Assembly: GCA_964495755.1 (NCBI GenBank)
Contig: CAZBXU010000170.1
Location: forward strand, 1-7,621
Length of the DNA stretch: 7,621 bases
Source: JAFGQJ01 sp964495755
Lineage (GTDB): Bacteria > Spirochaetota > Spirochaetia > SZUA-6 > DRHE01
Direction: 5' to 3'
The first letter of the stretch is position 1. Every line of letters begins with the position of its first letter. Position numbers and translations under genes: made by a program. The notes beneath the pieces are model-generated. The model did no database searches and was not told where the DNA came from. It saw nothing but the letters and a program-made list of their open reading frames with translations. Of this stretch, positions 1-4,911 are shown piece by piece.

Positions 1-378
1 CATGATGATCAGCCCGTCGATGCGGTGGGAGATCGGCAGCATATCCAGATAGCCCCGGAGCTGAGCCAGGGATTCAACCGCGTATACGATCAGCTCGTAT
101 TCGCTTCCCATCATTACGTTTGATATGCCTCGCATCCTTTGAACAAAGGAGGGCTCGGTGAAATAGGGGGTGAGGACCCCGATCCTCTTGAAGTCCTTCC
201 GTGCCCTGGCACTGGCTTCGGCCTTCGGCACGAAATGAAGCTCATCGATCGCCTTGAGCACCTTCTTCCTGGTGTCTTCATTTACACGGTGAGGCGCATT
301 CAGAACGCGCGAAACCGTGGCGATGCTAACACCGGCGCCTTCCGCAACCTGGTATATCGTAGGATCTCGTCTTTTCAT
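1..378 (-). CDS. LacI-family transcriptional regulator, N-terminal part (runs off the left edge)
   Basis: DNA-binding repressor, probably sugar-responsive. The minus-strand frame is open from ATG at 378-376 to base 1, giving 126 residues of a protein that usually has about 330-350. Residues 6-50 form the LacI helix-turn-helix and hinge: TIYQVAEGAGVSIATVSRVLN, then RVNEDTRKKVLKAIDELHFVPK. Residues 66 onward (RIGVLTPYFTEPSFVQRMRGI) begin the periplasmic-binding-protein-like effector domain, and IDGLIIM at the edge is the usual end of its first beta-alpha units. The start is the ATG directly before KRRDPTIYQ, with AGGG six bases upstream. It is divergent from the glycosyltransferase-kinase operon and separated from it by 105 nt of overlapping promoters and palindromes, so it most likely controls that operon and itself. 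The effector is unknown because the ligand domain is cut off. The family call is very secure. Confidence 0.95.
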   Translation of the reverse strand, partial: MKRRDPTIYQVAEGAGVSIATVSRVLNAPHRVNEDTRKKVLKAIDELHFVPKAEASARARKDFKRIGVLTPYFTEPSFVQRMRGISNVMMGSEYELIVYAVESLAQLRGYLDMLPISHRIDGLIIM

Positions 379-382
379 GAAA
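373..382. promoter_or_regulatory. Palindrome TTTCATGAAA, copy 1 (candidate LacI-type operator)
   Basis: A perfect 10-bp palindrome overlapping the LacI start codon. With its flanks (GTCTTTTCATGAAAGAC, 369-385) it becomes a 16-bp palindrome if one extra T is ignored. The same 10 bp recur at 408-417, with centres 35 bp apart. A paired symmetric element beside a LacI-family gene and its divergent target is typical of operators; binding by this protein is inferred. Confidence 0.45.
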
Positions 383-407
383 GACCCTGTGTTGGATAAG
401 TAAGTGC

Positions 408-417
408 TTTCATGAAA
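408..417. promoter_or_regulatory. Palindrome TTTCATGAAA, copy 2 (candidate LacI-type operator)
   Basis: This is the second perfect copy of the 10-bp palindrome. It lies just upstream of the -35 (422-427) of the glycosyltransferase promoter and at about +3 to +12 relative to the predicted LacI-gene transcription start, so one bound repressor could act on both promoters. Unlike copy 1, its symmetry does not extend outward. Confidence 0.5.
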
Positions 418-421
418 CCTC

Positions 422-450
422 TTTACACATTAGCCGTTTTGGGATAGACT
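422..450 (+). promoter_or_regulatory. Probable promoter of the glycosyltransferase-kinase operon
   Basis: TTTACA at 422-427 (5 of 6 matches to the -35 consensus) is followed after exactly 17 bp by TAGACT at 445-450 (4 of 6 matches to the -10). Transcription would begin near 457, leaving a 5' leader of about 27 nt that is pyrimidine-rich and lacks a Shine-Dalgarno sequence. It overlaps the divergent promoter of the LacI gene, so a repressor bound at 408-417, directly upstream of this -35, could affect both. Confidence 0.45.
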
Positions 451-456
451 TGTCAA
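427..456 (-). promoter_or_regulatory. Probable promoter of the LacI-family gene
   Basis: On the minus strand a perfect -35 hexamer TTGACA (bases 456-451) is followed after 18 bp by TAATGT (432-427), a weak -10 matching 3 of 6 positions. Transcription would start near base 420, about 40 nt before the LacI start codon. The palindrome at 408-417 would lie just downstream of the start site, a usual place for an autoregulatory operator. This is read from the sequence only. Confidence 0.45.
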
Positions 457-483
457 CGGTTTTTCAGCATTTTTTCTTTTACT

Positions 484-1965
484 ATGCATGTTGCTTTCTT
501 GAATCCTCAGGGTAACTTCGATCCCGGTGACTACGGATGGACCCAGCACCCCGATTTTGGGGGGCAGCTGGTCTACGTCAAGGAGCTGTCCCTTGCTCTC
601 GGGAAGTTGGGACATCAGGTTGATATCGTAACCCGCCGAATCGAGGATCCCGCCTGGCCTGCGTTTGCGGGTTCACGAGATAGCTATCCCGGAAATGAGA
701 ATGTCCGCATCTTGCGTTTTCCCTGCGGTCCCCCCCTGTTCTTGCCCAAGGAGGAACTCTGGCCATATCTCGAGGAATGGGTCGGGAATATCCTCGCCTT
801 CTACGATGGGCAGAGCGTCTTTCCGGAGCTGTTCACCGGTCACTACGCAGACGGCGGGCTGGCCGCCGTGCTGATCCGGGATCGACGGGGAACTCCCTTT
901 ACCTTTACCGGGCACAGTCTGGGCGCCCAGAAGATGGATAAGACGATAAATCGAAGGGAAGACTTCGCCAGAGCCGTAAAGCGTTTCCGCTTTGACCACC
1001 GTATCGCCGCCGAACGGGTCTCTATGGCCCGAGCTTCCCGAATTATAACCAGCACCGTTCAAGAGCGGGAGGAACAGTACGCCCACCGGCTTTATCGAGG
1101 TGCAGTGAACCCGGATTCCGTGGGGAAGTTCGCCGTGATTCCACCGGGAGTAAACCTGGATATTTTCGGCGCTGACAGAAAGGCTCCGGTCGAGGAACGA
1201 ATAGCCGAACGGATCACCCGAATGCTGAAACGGGATATCCTTGAGAATCGGCGGGAGCTCGCCGTGGTGATTTGCTCGAGCCGGCTGGACGGGAAGAAGA
1301 ACCATCTGGGATTAGTCCGAGCCTGGGTTGTGAGTGAAGAGTTGCGAGGGACGGCCAATCTTGTGATCGTTACTCGGGGCGTCAGCAATCCTCTGCAGAC
1401 CTGGGAGGAGGACTTTCAGGGAGAGGAACGCCTGGTGTTTGGGCATATTGTCCGCCAGATTCAGGGCAATCGCCTGCAGGGCTGTGTGAGCGCTTTTGAT
1501 CTGAACAGTCAGGAAGAATTGGCCGCCTGCTATCGCTACCTGCGCAGGAACAAGCGGGGTATCTTCGCGCTGTCCTCCATCTACGAACCCTTCGGCCTGG
1601 CCCCTTTGGAGGCGATGGCCGCCGGGCTGCCCGCAGTGGTTACCAGAAACGGCGGTCCGAAGGAGATCCTTCAGGATGAAGGGGGAGTGTACGGGGTTCT
1701 CGTCGACCCGGAGGATCCTGCTGACATCGCCCGGGGACTTTTGGAGCTTGTCCAGGATGAATTACGCCGGCAGGAGATACAGATGCGTGGCCGGCAGCGC
1801 GTGCTGGACCGCTACACCTGGCGGCGCACCGCTCAGGGATACCTGGAGGAGTTTCATAGGATCCTTGGAGGTGCTGATTCGGGGAACGGGGAGTTTGTGA
1901 TTCCTGGAGATACCGGTGAGTCCTGGTTGAAAAAACTGTACTACGATAAGGGGAGATCGGAATGA
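484..1965 (+). CDS. GT4-family glycosyltransferase, sucrose-phosphate synthase-like
   Basis: Cytosolic retaining glycosyltransferase expected to move a hexose from a nucleotide sugar to a sugar or sugar-phosphate acceptor; sucrose-phosphate synthase and mannosylfructose-phosphate synthase are the closest types I recognise. The 493 residues match a synthase domain without the C-terminal HAD phosphatase found in some homologues. Visible motifs in order: the N-terminal acceptor-side loop HPDFGGQLVYVKEL (G26-G27-Q28), TGHSLG at 142-147, ASRIITSTVQEREEQY, IPPGVN at 219-224, SSRLDGKKN at 265-273, and the donor-site EX7E motif (E368 and E376 in EPFGLAPLE) followed by GGPKEIL. The start is fixed by the typical MHVAFLN opening. 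No Shine-Dalgarno is visible, only a T-rich leader. The last 4 nt overlap the downstream kinase gene, so the two are co-transcribed and probably translationally coupled. Family secure; donor and acceptor cannot be told from sequence alone. Confidence 0.9.
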   Translation: MHVAFLNPQGNFDPGDYGWTQHPDFGGQLVYVKELSLALGKLGHQVDIVTRRIEDPAWPAFAGSRDSYPGNENVRILRFPCGPPLFLPKEELWPYLEEWVGNILAFYDGQSVFPELFTGHYADGGLAAVLIRDRRGTPFTFTGHSLGAQKMDKTINRREDFARAVKRFRFDHRIAAERVSMARASRIITSTVQEREEQYAHRLYRGAVNPDSVGKFAVIPPGVNLDIFGADRKAPVEERIAERITRMLKRDILENRRELAVVICSSRLDGKKNHLGLVRAWVVSEELRGTANLVIVTRGVSNPLQTWEEDFQGEERLVFGHIVRQIQGNRLQGCVSAFDLNSQEELAACYRYLRRNKRGIFALSSIYEPFGLAPLEAMAAGLPAVVTRNGGPKEILQDEGGVYGVLVDPEDPADIARGLLELVQDELRRQEIQMRGRQRVLDRYTWRRTAQGYLEEFHRILGGADSGNGEFVIPGDTGESWLKKLYYDKGRSE

Positions 1966-2603
1966 TCGGGGACAAGCTCATCATAAAGGAGAAGCATCGC
2001 CGGGCTGCGAACCAGGTTGCAGACAGAACCCTGCCGCAGATCCGATCCGCTGCAAGGATCTACACCATCAGCGTAGCCGGGGAGTCTGGAAGCGGGAAGT
2101 CGGAGACCAGCCAGGCCGTGGCGGATGCTTTGAACGAACGAGGCTTTAAGACCTTGGTGGTGCAGCAGGATGATTACTTTGTTCATCCTCCGAAGACTAA
2201 CGACAGAACCCGTCGCAAGGACATCGGTTGGGTGGGAATGCAGGAGGTACGCCTGGATCTGCTCGACAAGCACTTAGGACAAGCCAGATCTGGAGCCAGT
2301 CGAATCGTCAAACCCTTGGTCATGTACGAAGAGGACCGAATCACCGAAGAAGTCCTCTCCCTCGAAGGTGTTGACGTTGTGGTTGCCGAGGGGACTTATA
2401 CAACGGCTCTGGAGAATGTGGATACCCGGATTTTTATCGATCTAACCTATCTGGAGACCCTGCAGTCTCGATTGGAACGGGCGCGGGAAGCCCAGGATGA
2501 GTTTCTGGAAAAAGTACTGGTGATAGAGCACGAGATCATTTCGGCTCAACGGCCCAAGGCCCACCTCATAATCAACAAGGATTTCCAGGTAGTAGCAGCC
2601 TGA
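1962..2603 (+). CDS. P-loop kinase of the uridine kinase/phosphoribulokinase family
   Basis: A 213-residue cytosolic kinase about the usual length of uridine kinases. The Walker A loop is GESGSGKS at residues 40-47, preceded by the beta strand YTISVA. QQDDYF follows near residue 68 and resembles the DDFY substrate-side motif of uridine kinases. VVVAEGTYT, in the middle of the protein, corresponds to the family's 'ILEG' strand, and RLERAREAQDEF gives a basic lid-like helix. The first 30 or so residues are a charged extension ahead of the P-loop. The ATG overlaps the glycosyltransferase stop (ATGA), with AAGGGGAG six bases upstream. Neighbours suggest that it either phosphorylates a sugar linked to the glycosyltransferase product or feeds nucleotide-sugar supply; neither is proven. 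Annotation as plain uridine kinase would be an over-call. It ends 12 nt from the convergent gene. Confidence 0.8.
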   Translation: MIGDKLIIKEKHRRAANQVADRTLPQIRSAARIYTISVAGESGSGKSETSQAVADALNERGFKTLVVQQDDYFVHPPKTNDRTRRKDIGWVGMQEVRLDLLDKHLGQARSGASRIVKPLVMYEEDRITEEVLSLEGVDVVVAEGTYTTALENVDTRIFIDLTYLETLQSRLERAREAQDEFLEKVLVIEHEIISAQRPKAHLIINKDFQVVAA

Positions 2604-2615
2604 TCCAATGGGCAT

Positions 2616-3068
2616 TTAATTCCCATGTCGCTGAACCTGATACCCGTCTCCCTTTGATTGGGACAGATCCACCAGGATAACGCTACCCCCAAATCCATGG
2701 ACATTGCACTTGGCCTGGACTAGAACACGGGTAAGACCATCTGGCACCTTTACCCCGCTTTGACTGCGGGTAAAGGGCTGCTCTGTTTCATGAGGGTGGG
2801 CAAGCACCCGAACCGTCAGTATCTTCCCGCTTTGCGGATCGACAACCTGCCAGGCATCGGCGTAGTGGTCCCAGCCCTCGTCGTTGTGCCGGACCGTGAC
2901 ATCGAATCGCCACAACCCGTTCGAACTCTCCGTCGCCTTCACGTATTCGACTTGAGCAAAGTTCAAATCCGGGTTGAAGGACATATTGTTCCCGTTCTGA
3001 CCACCACCGGAGAAAAGTGGGATGGCAGTTGCGATCAACAGCAGGCCGACAGAAATTCCTCTTCCCAT
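2616..3068 (-). CDS. Exported protein of unknown function (HPHETEQPFTRS type)
   Basis: A 150-residue protein with an N-terminal hydrophobic stretch (about residues 4-19, GISVGLLLIATAIPLF) after a short basic start. This looks like a Sec signal peptide or anchor; there is no lipobox cysteine. The mature part contains NDEGWDHYADAW, VRVLAHPHETEQPFTRS and VQAKCNVHGFGG, with several His, Asp and Glu residues and one Cys. I recall similar HPH..EQPFTRS..G proteins as an uncharacterised bacterial family. The conserved His residues could bind a metal, but that is inference. Its ATG overlaps the stop of the upstream pterin dehydratase gene by one base (TAATG), so the two are translationally coupled. 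It is the last gene of the minus-strand run and converges on the kinase gene. Confidence 0.75.
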   Translation of the reverse strand: MGRGISVGLLLIATAIPLFSGGGQNGNNMSFNPDLNFAQVEYVKATESSNGLWRFDVTVRHNDEGWDHYADAWQVVDPQSGKILTVRVLAHPHETEQPFTRSQSGVKVPDGLTRVLVQAKCNVHGFGGSVILVDLSQSKGDGYQVQRHGN

Positions 3069-3430
3069 TAGTTCTGCTCCACCAGCTGCAGCTCCCGATA
3101 GACCTTGTCGCTTTTAGCCGCCATGATGAAATCGTTTCTGTGCAGTCCTCTGATCTTGTGGGTCCACCAGGTTACGGTTACCCGGCCCCACTCCGTCAAG
3201 AGGGAGGGATGATGCCCCTCCTTTTCGGCCAAGGCGCCGATTTTGTTTATATATTCCAAGGCTTGAGCAAAATTGGGAAAACGGAAGCTGCGTTCTATTC
3301 GGTAGGTCCCGTTATGTTTCTCGAGATTCCAGTCAGGAACCTGAGGAAGGTATTCCTCTATCTCTCCGCGGGTCAGCGGCGGTTCTCCACCCAGGCAGGC
3401 TGTGCATCTCATAATGTATAGGGAGCTCAT
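3068..3430 (-). CDS. Pterin-4a-carbinolamine dehydratase family protein (4a-hydroxytetrahydrobiopterin dehydratase)
   Basis: This family dehydrates 4a-hydroxytetrahydropterins formed by aromatic amino acid hydroxylases; microbial members have also been linked to molybdopterin metabolism. The protein has 120 residues, with LGGEPPLT at 13-20, VPDWNL, the long helix FAQALEYINKIGALAEKEGHHP with H73-H74-P75 in the active-site region, and VTVTWWTHKIRGLHRNDFIMAAK (H91, D100) as the standard C-terminal signature. A GTG five codons upstream keeps the frame open, but I place the start at ATG 3430-3428. AGGAGG sits four bases before this ATG and would be inside the coding region of the longer form. Many relatives start at the later MRCTAC (residue 7). 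No aromatic hydroxylase is in the window. It is coupled to the exported-protein gene by a one-base overlap. An 11-bp inverted repeat brackets its ribosome binding site and start. Confidence 0.92.
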   Translation of the reverse strand: MSSLYIMRCTACLGGEPPLTRGEIEEYLPQVPDWNLEKHNGTYRIERSFRFPNFAQALEYINKIGALAEKEGHHPSLLTEWGRVTVTWWTHKIRGLHRNDFIMAAKSDKVYRELQLVEQN

Positions 3431-3470
3431 AAATCCTCCTGGCACTCAATATAATACTTTCCCTATACAT
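3414..3470. repeat. 11-bp perfect inverted repeat around the start of the pterin dehydratase gene
   Basis: ATGTATAGGGA at 3414-3424 and its exact reverse complement TCCCTATACAT at 3460-3470 are separated by 35 nt. The loop contains the AGGAGG ribosome binding site, the start codon and a possible minus-strand -10 (TATTAT, bases 3456-3451). It could fold as an mRNA hairpin in a transcript coming from the upstream genes, or be a pair of protein-binding sites. Role unknown. Confidence 0.5.
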
Positions 3471-3496
3471 CCGGCCAGTTTCTTGATGTTGCCGCA

Positions 3497-3631
3497 CTAC
3501 GCCCCGCATTGAGGGCAGAGACATTCGCCTCCGGCGCCCTGGAGCCCGCCTCGGCCGCGTCCCGGACCTCTGGCGCCGCCAGGTCCCTGTCGAGCTCCCG
3601 TTCGGGGTCCCTTCCCATCTCTATCAGGCAC
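3497..3631 (-). CDS. 44-residue Gly/Arg-rich protein with a C-terminal CxCxxC
   Basis: A small gene starting at GTG (3631-3629), with GAGGG seven bases upstream, and ending at TAG (3499-3497). The protein opens with (M)PDRDGKGPR, like the first residues of the small DUF5320-type proteins found in NifX/Mrp clusters. It continues as a Gly/Arg/Pro-rich stretch (about residues 11-35) and ends GGECLCPQCGA, with Cys at 37, 39 and 42. It starts 18 nt after the NifX-like stop on the same strand, so it is very likely the fourth gene of the DUF134 operon. Relatives as I remember them run on past the CPxCG into a second cysteine pair, so this copy may be a short or truncated form. The incomplete cysteine set may bind zinc or iron with a partner. 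Reality of the gene is supported by position, ribosome binding site and composition; function is unknown. Confidence 0.65.
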   Translation of the reverse strand: MPDRDGKGPRTGARQGPGGARGPGRGRGGLQGAGGECLCPQCGA

Positions 3632-3649
3632 GAACTAACCCTCGCCTCT

Positions 3650-4015
3650 TCACGACATGCCGAAGTGGGGCTCCACCGTGGGGCCTTCCGTGGCTTTGTA
3701 CTTGCCGTCGAGGTAATCTTTTAGTGCCTCGGAAACGGTGCCGCTGACTCCCGTCACAACCGTGATATTCGCAGCCTGCAAGGCCCGGTGTGCGTTCGGA
3801 CCCACGTTGCCCGTCAGTACGGTTTCAACCTCGTAATCCGCGACGGTTTGGGCGGCCTGGATTCCCGCTCCGCCCCCGGCGGACTGCGCTGCGTTGGCTA
3901 CAGGTTTTGTCTCTCCACTCTCCGTATCGATAACTATGAAGTACCGACAGCGGCCGAATCTCGGATCTACCTGGGCACTCTGATCGTTTCCACTGGAGCT
4001 AATTGCTACTTTCAT
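3650..4015 (-). CDS. NifX/NifB-type dinitrogenase iron-molybdenum cofactor biosynthesis domain protein
   Basis: A 121-residue single-domain protein of the family that includes the cofactor-carrying proteins NifX, NafY and the NifB C-terminus. Visible features: MKVAISSSGNDQSAQVDPRFGRCRYF, the typical first strand and the D-x-RFGR-C loop (Cys23); the Gly-rich turn SAGGGAGIQAAQ; VLTGNVGPNAHRALQAANITVVTGVSGTV; and EALKDYLDGK near the end. The frame is open for 33 further codons upstream, but the start at ATG 4015-4013 is chosen because the domain begins there and GGAG lies just before it. That ATG overlaps the DUF5320-type stop by 4 nt (ATGA), giving translational coupling. No nitrogenase genes are present, so a general role in binding or moving a metal cluster is more likely than nitrogen fixation. 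A second, diverged family member lies at 5783-6115. Confidence 0.92.
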   Translation of the reverse strand: MKVAISSSGNDQSAQVDPRFGRCRYFIVIDTESGETKPVANAAQSAGGGAGIQAAQTVADYEVETVLTGNVGPNAHRALQAANITVVTGVSGTVSEALKDYLDGKYKATEGPTVEPHFGMS

Positions 4016-4338
4016 TTTTTCTCCTCTTTGGCTTCTTCCTCCGGGCGTATCTTGGAAAAGGGATTTGGGTGTGGTGCAACCGGCGCCGTGTACGGAGGCG
4101 CAGCTGGTGACCAACCCGCAGCATTCCTCTGCCGGCCTGTCAGCCCGGTAGCGTTGTACCAGTTTCTGTGACCCCGGCCGCCTCCGCTGCCCCGTGCCCC
4201 GCGCGCTCCGCCTCCAAATGCGCTTATCCCCGGCATCGGGTTCGCATATCCGGGGACCGAGTAACCGGCGGAAAAGCCTGCTGCTCTTCCCGTCTTGGGA
4301 CCCATTCCCATGGGACCTGTTCCATTTCCTCGTGGCAT
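4012..4338 (-). CDS. DUF5320-type Gly-rich small protein
   Basis: A 108-residue protein opening MPRGNGTGPMGMGPKTGRAAGF, the hallmark start of DUF5320 proteins, then SVPGYANP, a Gly/Ala/Arg-rich stretch, HRNWYNATGL and a Pro/Ala region, ending in charged residues (RPEEEAKEEKK). The start is ATG 4338-4336 with AGGAGG six bases upstream; the longer open frame upstream lies inside the DUF134 gene. Two departures from the usual pattern as I know it: the common Cys in the 'FCAGY' position is Ser here, and the usual C-terminal coiled coil (long Glu/Leu/Lys helix) is reduced to a short charged tail. These proteins commonly sit with NifX-like and Mrp genes; their role is unknown. It starts 28 nt after DUF134 and overlaps the NifX-like gene by 4 nt. 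Confidence 0.85.
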   Translation of the reverse strand: MPRGNGTGPMGMGPKTGRAAGFSAGYSVPGYANPMPGISAFGGGARGARGSGGGRGHRNWYNATGLTGRQRNAAGWSPAAPPYTAPVAPHPNPFSKIRPEEEAKEEKK

Positions 4339-4366
4339 TTTATACCTCCTGATCGATGTTAAAGTC

Positions 4367-4846
4367 TTACGAGTTCCAGTGTTCTCTTCCTCTGCCCGAT
4401 ACCCATGGTCCACCCGGCCGCCAGCCTGCCTGTCGGGCAAAGTCAAGGATTCGATCGCTGTGGCACTTCGGACACGCTAGCGGCTCATCTTCGGTCTTGG
4501 GAGTGACCTCTGCTTCCCAGAGGGTGCCGCATTCCATGCATTGATAGCGGTTCAACTTCAACACAAAATTCCCGCCCTCGATTCGGATCGCCTTTCCCTC
4601 CGTCAGAGCTTCCGCCACCTTCTTGTGTGCGCTGTCCATTATGCGGGCGCAGGTCGCGCGGGACACTCCCATGCGCTTGGCCGCCTGCTCCTGATCCAGC
4701 CCATCCTTGTCCACGAGGCGTATTGCCTCGTACTCATCCACAGTGAGTATCTCTTGCTCAAGTTGGAACATTGGGATACCCTGGGGCTTGAAGTAGACCA
4801 CGGACGGCGGATACTGAACTCGTCTGTCTTTTTTGGGTTTGGCCAT
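4367..4846 (-). CDS. DUF134 (UPF0251) DNA-binding protein with C-terminal zinc ribbon
   Basis: A likely transcriptional regulator of 159 residues. Residues 1-35 hold the DUF134 signature (MAKPKKDRRVQYPPSVVYFKP). LTVDEYEAIRLVDKDGL (35-50) leads into a sigma-70 region 4-like helix-turn-helix, DQEQAAKRMGVSRATCARIMDSAHKKVAEAL (51-81). The C-terminal part adds C103-x2-C106 and C125-x2-C128, a four-cysteine metal site of zinc-ribbon or rubredoxin type; many members are shorter and lack it. ATG 4846-4844 has AAGGA seven bases upstream. It is the first gene of the minus-strand operon and divergent from the Mrp gene. The intervening 109 nt carry two related palindromes that it or another factor could bind. 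Metal sensing through the cysteine site is inference; the family assignment is firm. Confidence 0.92.
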   Translation of the reverse strand: MAKPKKDRRVQYPPSVVYFKPQGIPMFQLEQEILTVDEYEAIRLVDKDGLDQEQAAKRMGVSRATCARIMDSAHKKVAEALTEGKAIRIEGGNFVLKLNRYQCMECGTLWEAEVTPKTEDEPLACPKCHSDRILDFARQAGWRPGGPWVSGRGREHWNS

Positions 4847-4862
4847 GAACCCATCCTTCTAT

Positions 4863-4876
4863 TGAGAATATTCTCA
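4863..4876. promoter_or_regulatory. Perfect 14-bp palindrome TGAGAATATTCTCA (operator candidate 1)
   Basis: Fully symmetric 14-mer, 17 bp upstream of the DUF134 start codon and at about +1 to +14 of the predicted minus-strand transcript, where bound protein would block transcription. A related site lies 27 bp away, centre to centre. It resembles the half-sites of Fur boxes but lacks the central base of the 7-1-7 arrangement. Confidence 0.6.
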
Positions 4877-4882
4877 TTAAAA

Positions 4883-4911
4883 AGCATAATGAACATATTC
4901 TCATTTGTCAA
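4883..4911 (-). promoter_or_regulatory. Promoter of the DUF134 operon
   Basis: The minus strand reads TTGACA (4911-4906), exactly 17 bp, then TATGCT (4888-4883): a perfect -35 and a 4 of 6 -10 at optimal spacing. Transcription would start near 4876, about 30 nt before the DUF134 ATG. It is the best-formed promoter in the window. The spacer is occupied by the imperfect palindrome at 4888-4905. Confidence 0.65.
4888..4905. promoter_or_regulatory. Imperfect 18-bp palindrome AATGAACATATTCTCATT (operator candidate 2)
   Basis: Seven of nine base pairs are symmetric, and the right half (ATATTCTCATT) repeats the right half of the perfect palindrome at 4863-4876. It fills the spacer between the -35 and -10 of the DUF134 promoter and touches the expected -35 region of the Mrp promoter, so binding should affect both directions. 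Confidence 0.55.

Noticed and set aside
673..1305. A 210-codon minus-strand open frame inside the glycosyltransferase gene.
   Set aside because: Lies opposite a well-supported coding sequence, has no recognisable domain or ribosome binding site, and is explained by codon bias of the real gene.
2608..2626. Hairpin ATGGG-N9-CCCAT between the convergent kinase and exported-protein genes, as a bidirectional terminator.
   Set aside because: The stem is only 5 bp, the loop 9 nt, and no T-tract follows in either direction; it also spans the stop of the minus-strand gene. Not strong enough to call.
3333..3524. A 63-codon minus-strand frame running from the CxCxxC gene into the PCD gene, as a frameshifted continuation of the small protein.
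   Set aside because: Most of it overlaps PCD out of frame, it has no cysteine pairs matching a second zinc knuckle, and no slippery sequence is evident.
3650..4015. Nitrogen fixation genes.
   Set aside because: NifX-like domains occur widely outside nitrogenase systems, and no nifHDK, nifE/N or radical-SAM NifB is in the window.
4863..4876. Fur box.
   Set aside because: TGAGAAT...ATTCTCA resembles Fur half-sites, but the 7-1-7 form needs a central base that is missing here, and the second site is more degenerate. Kept as an operator of unknown regulator.
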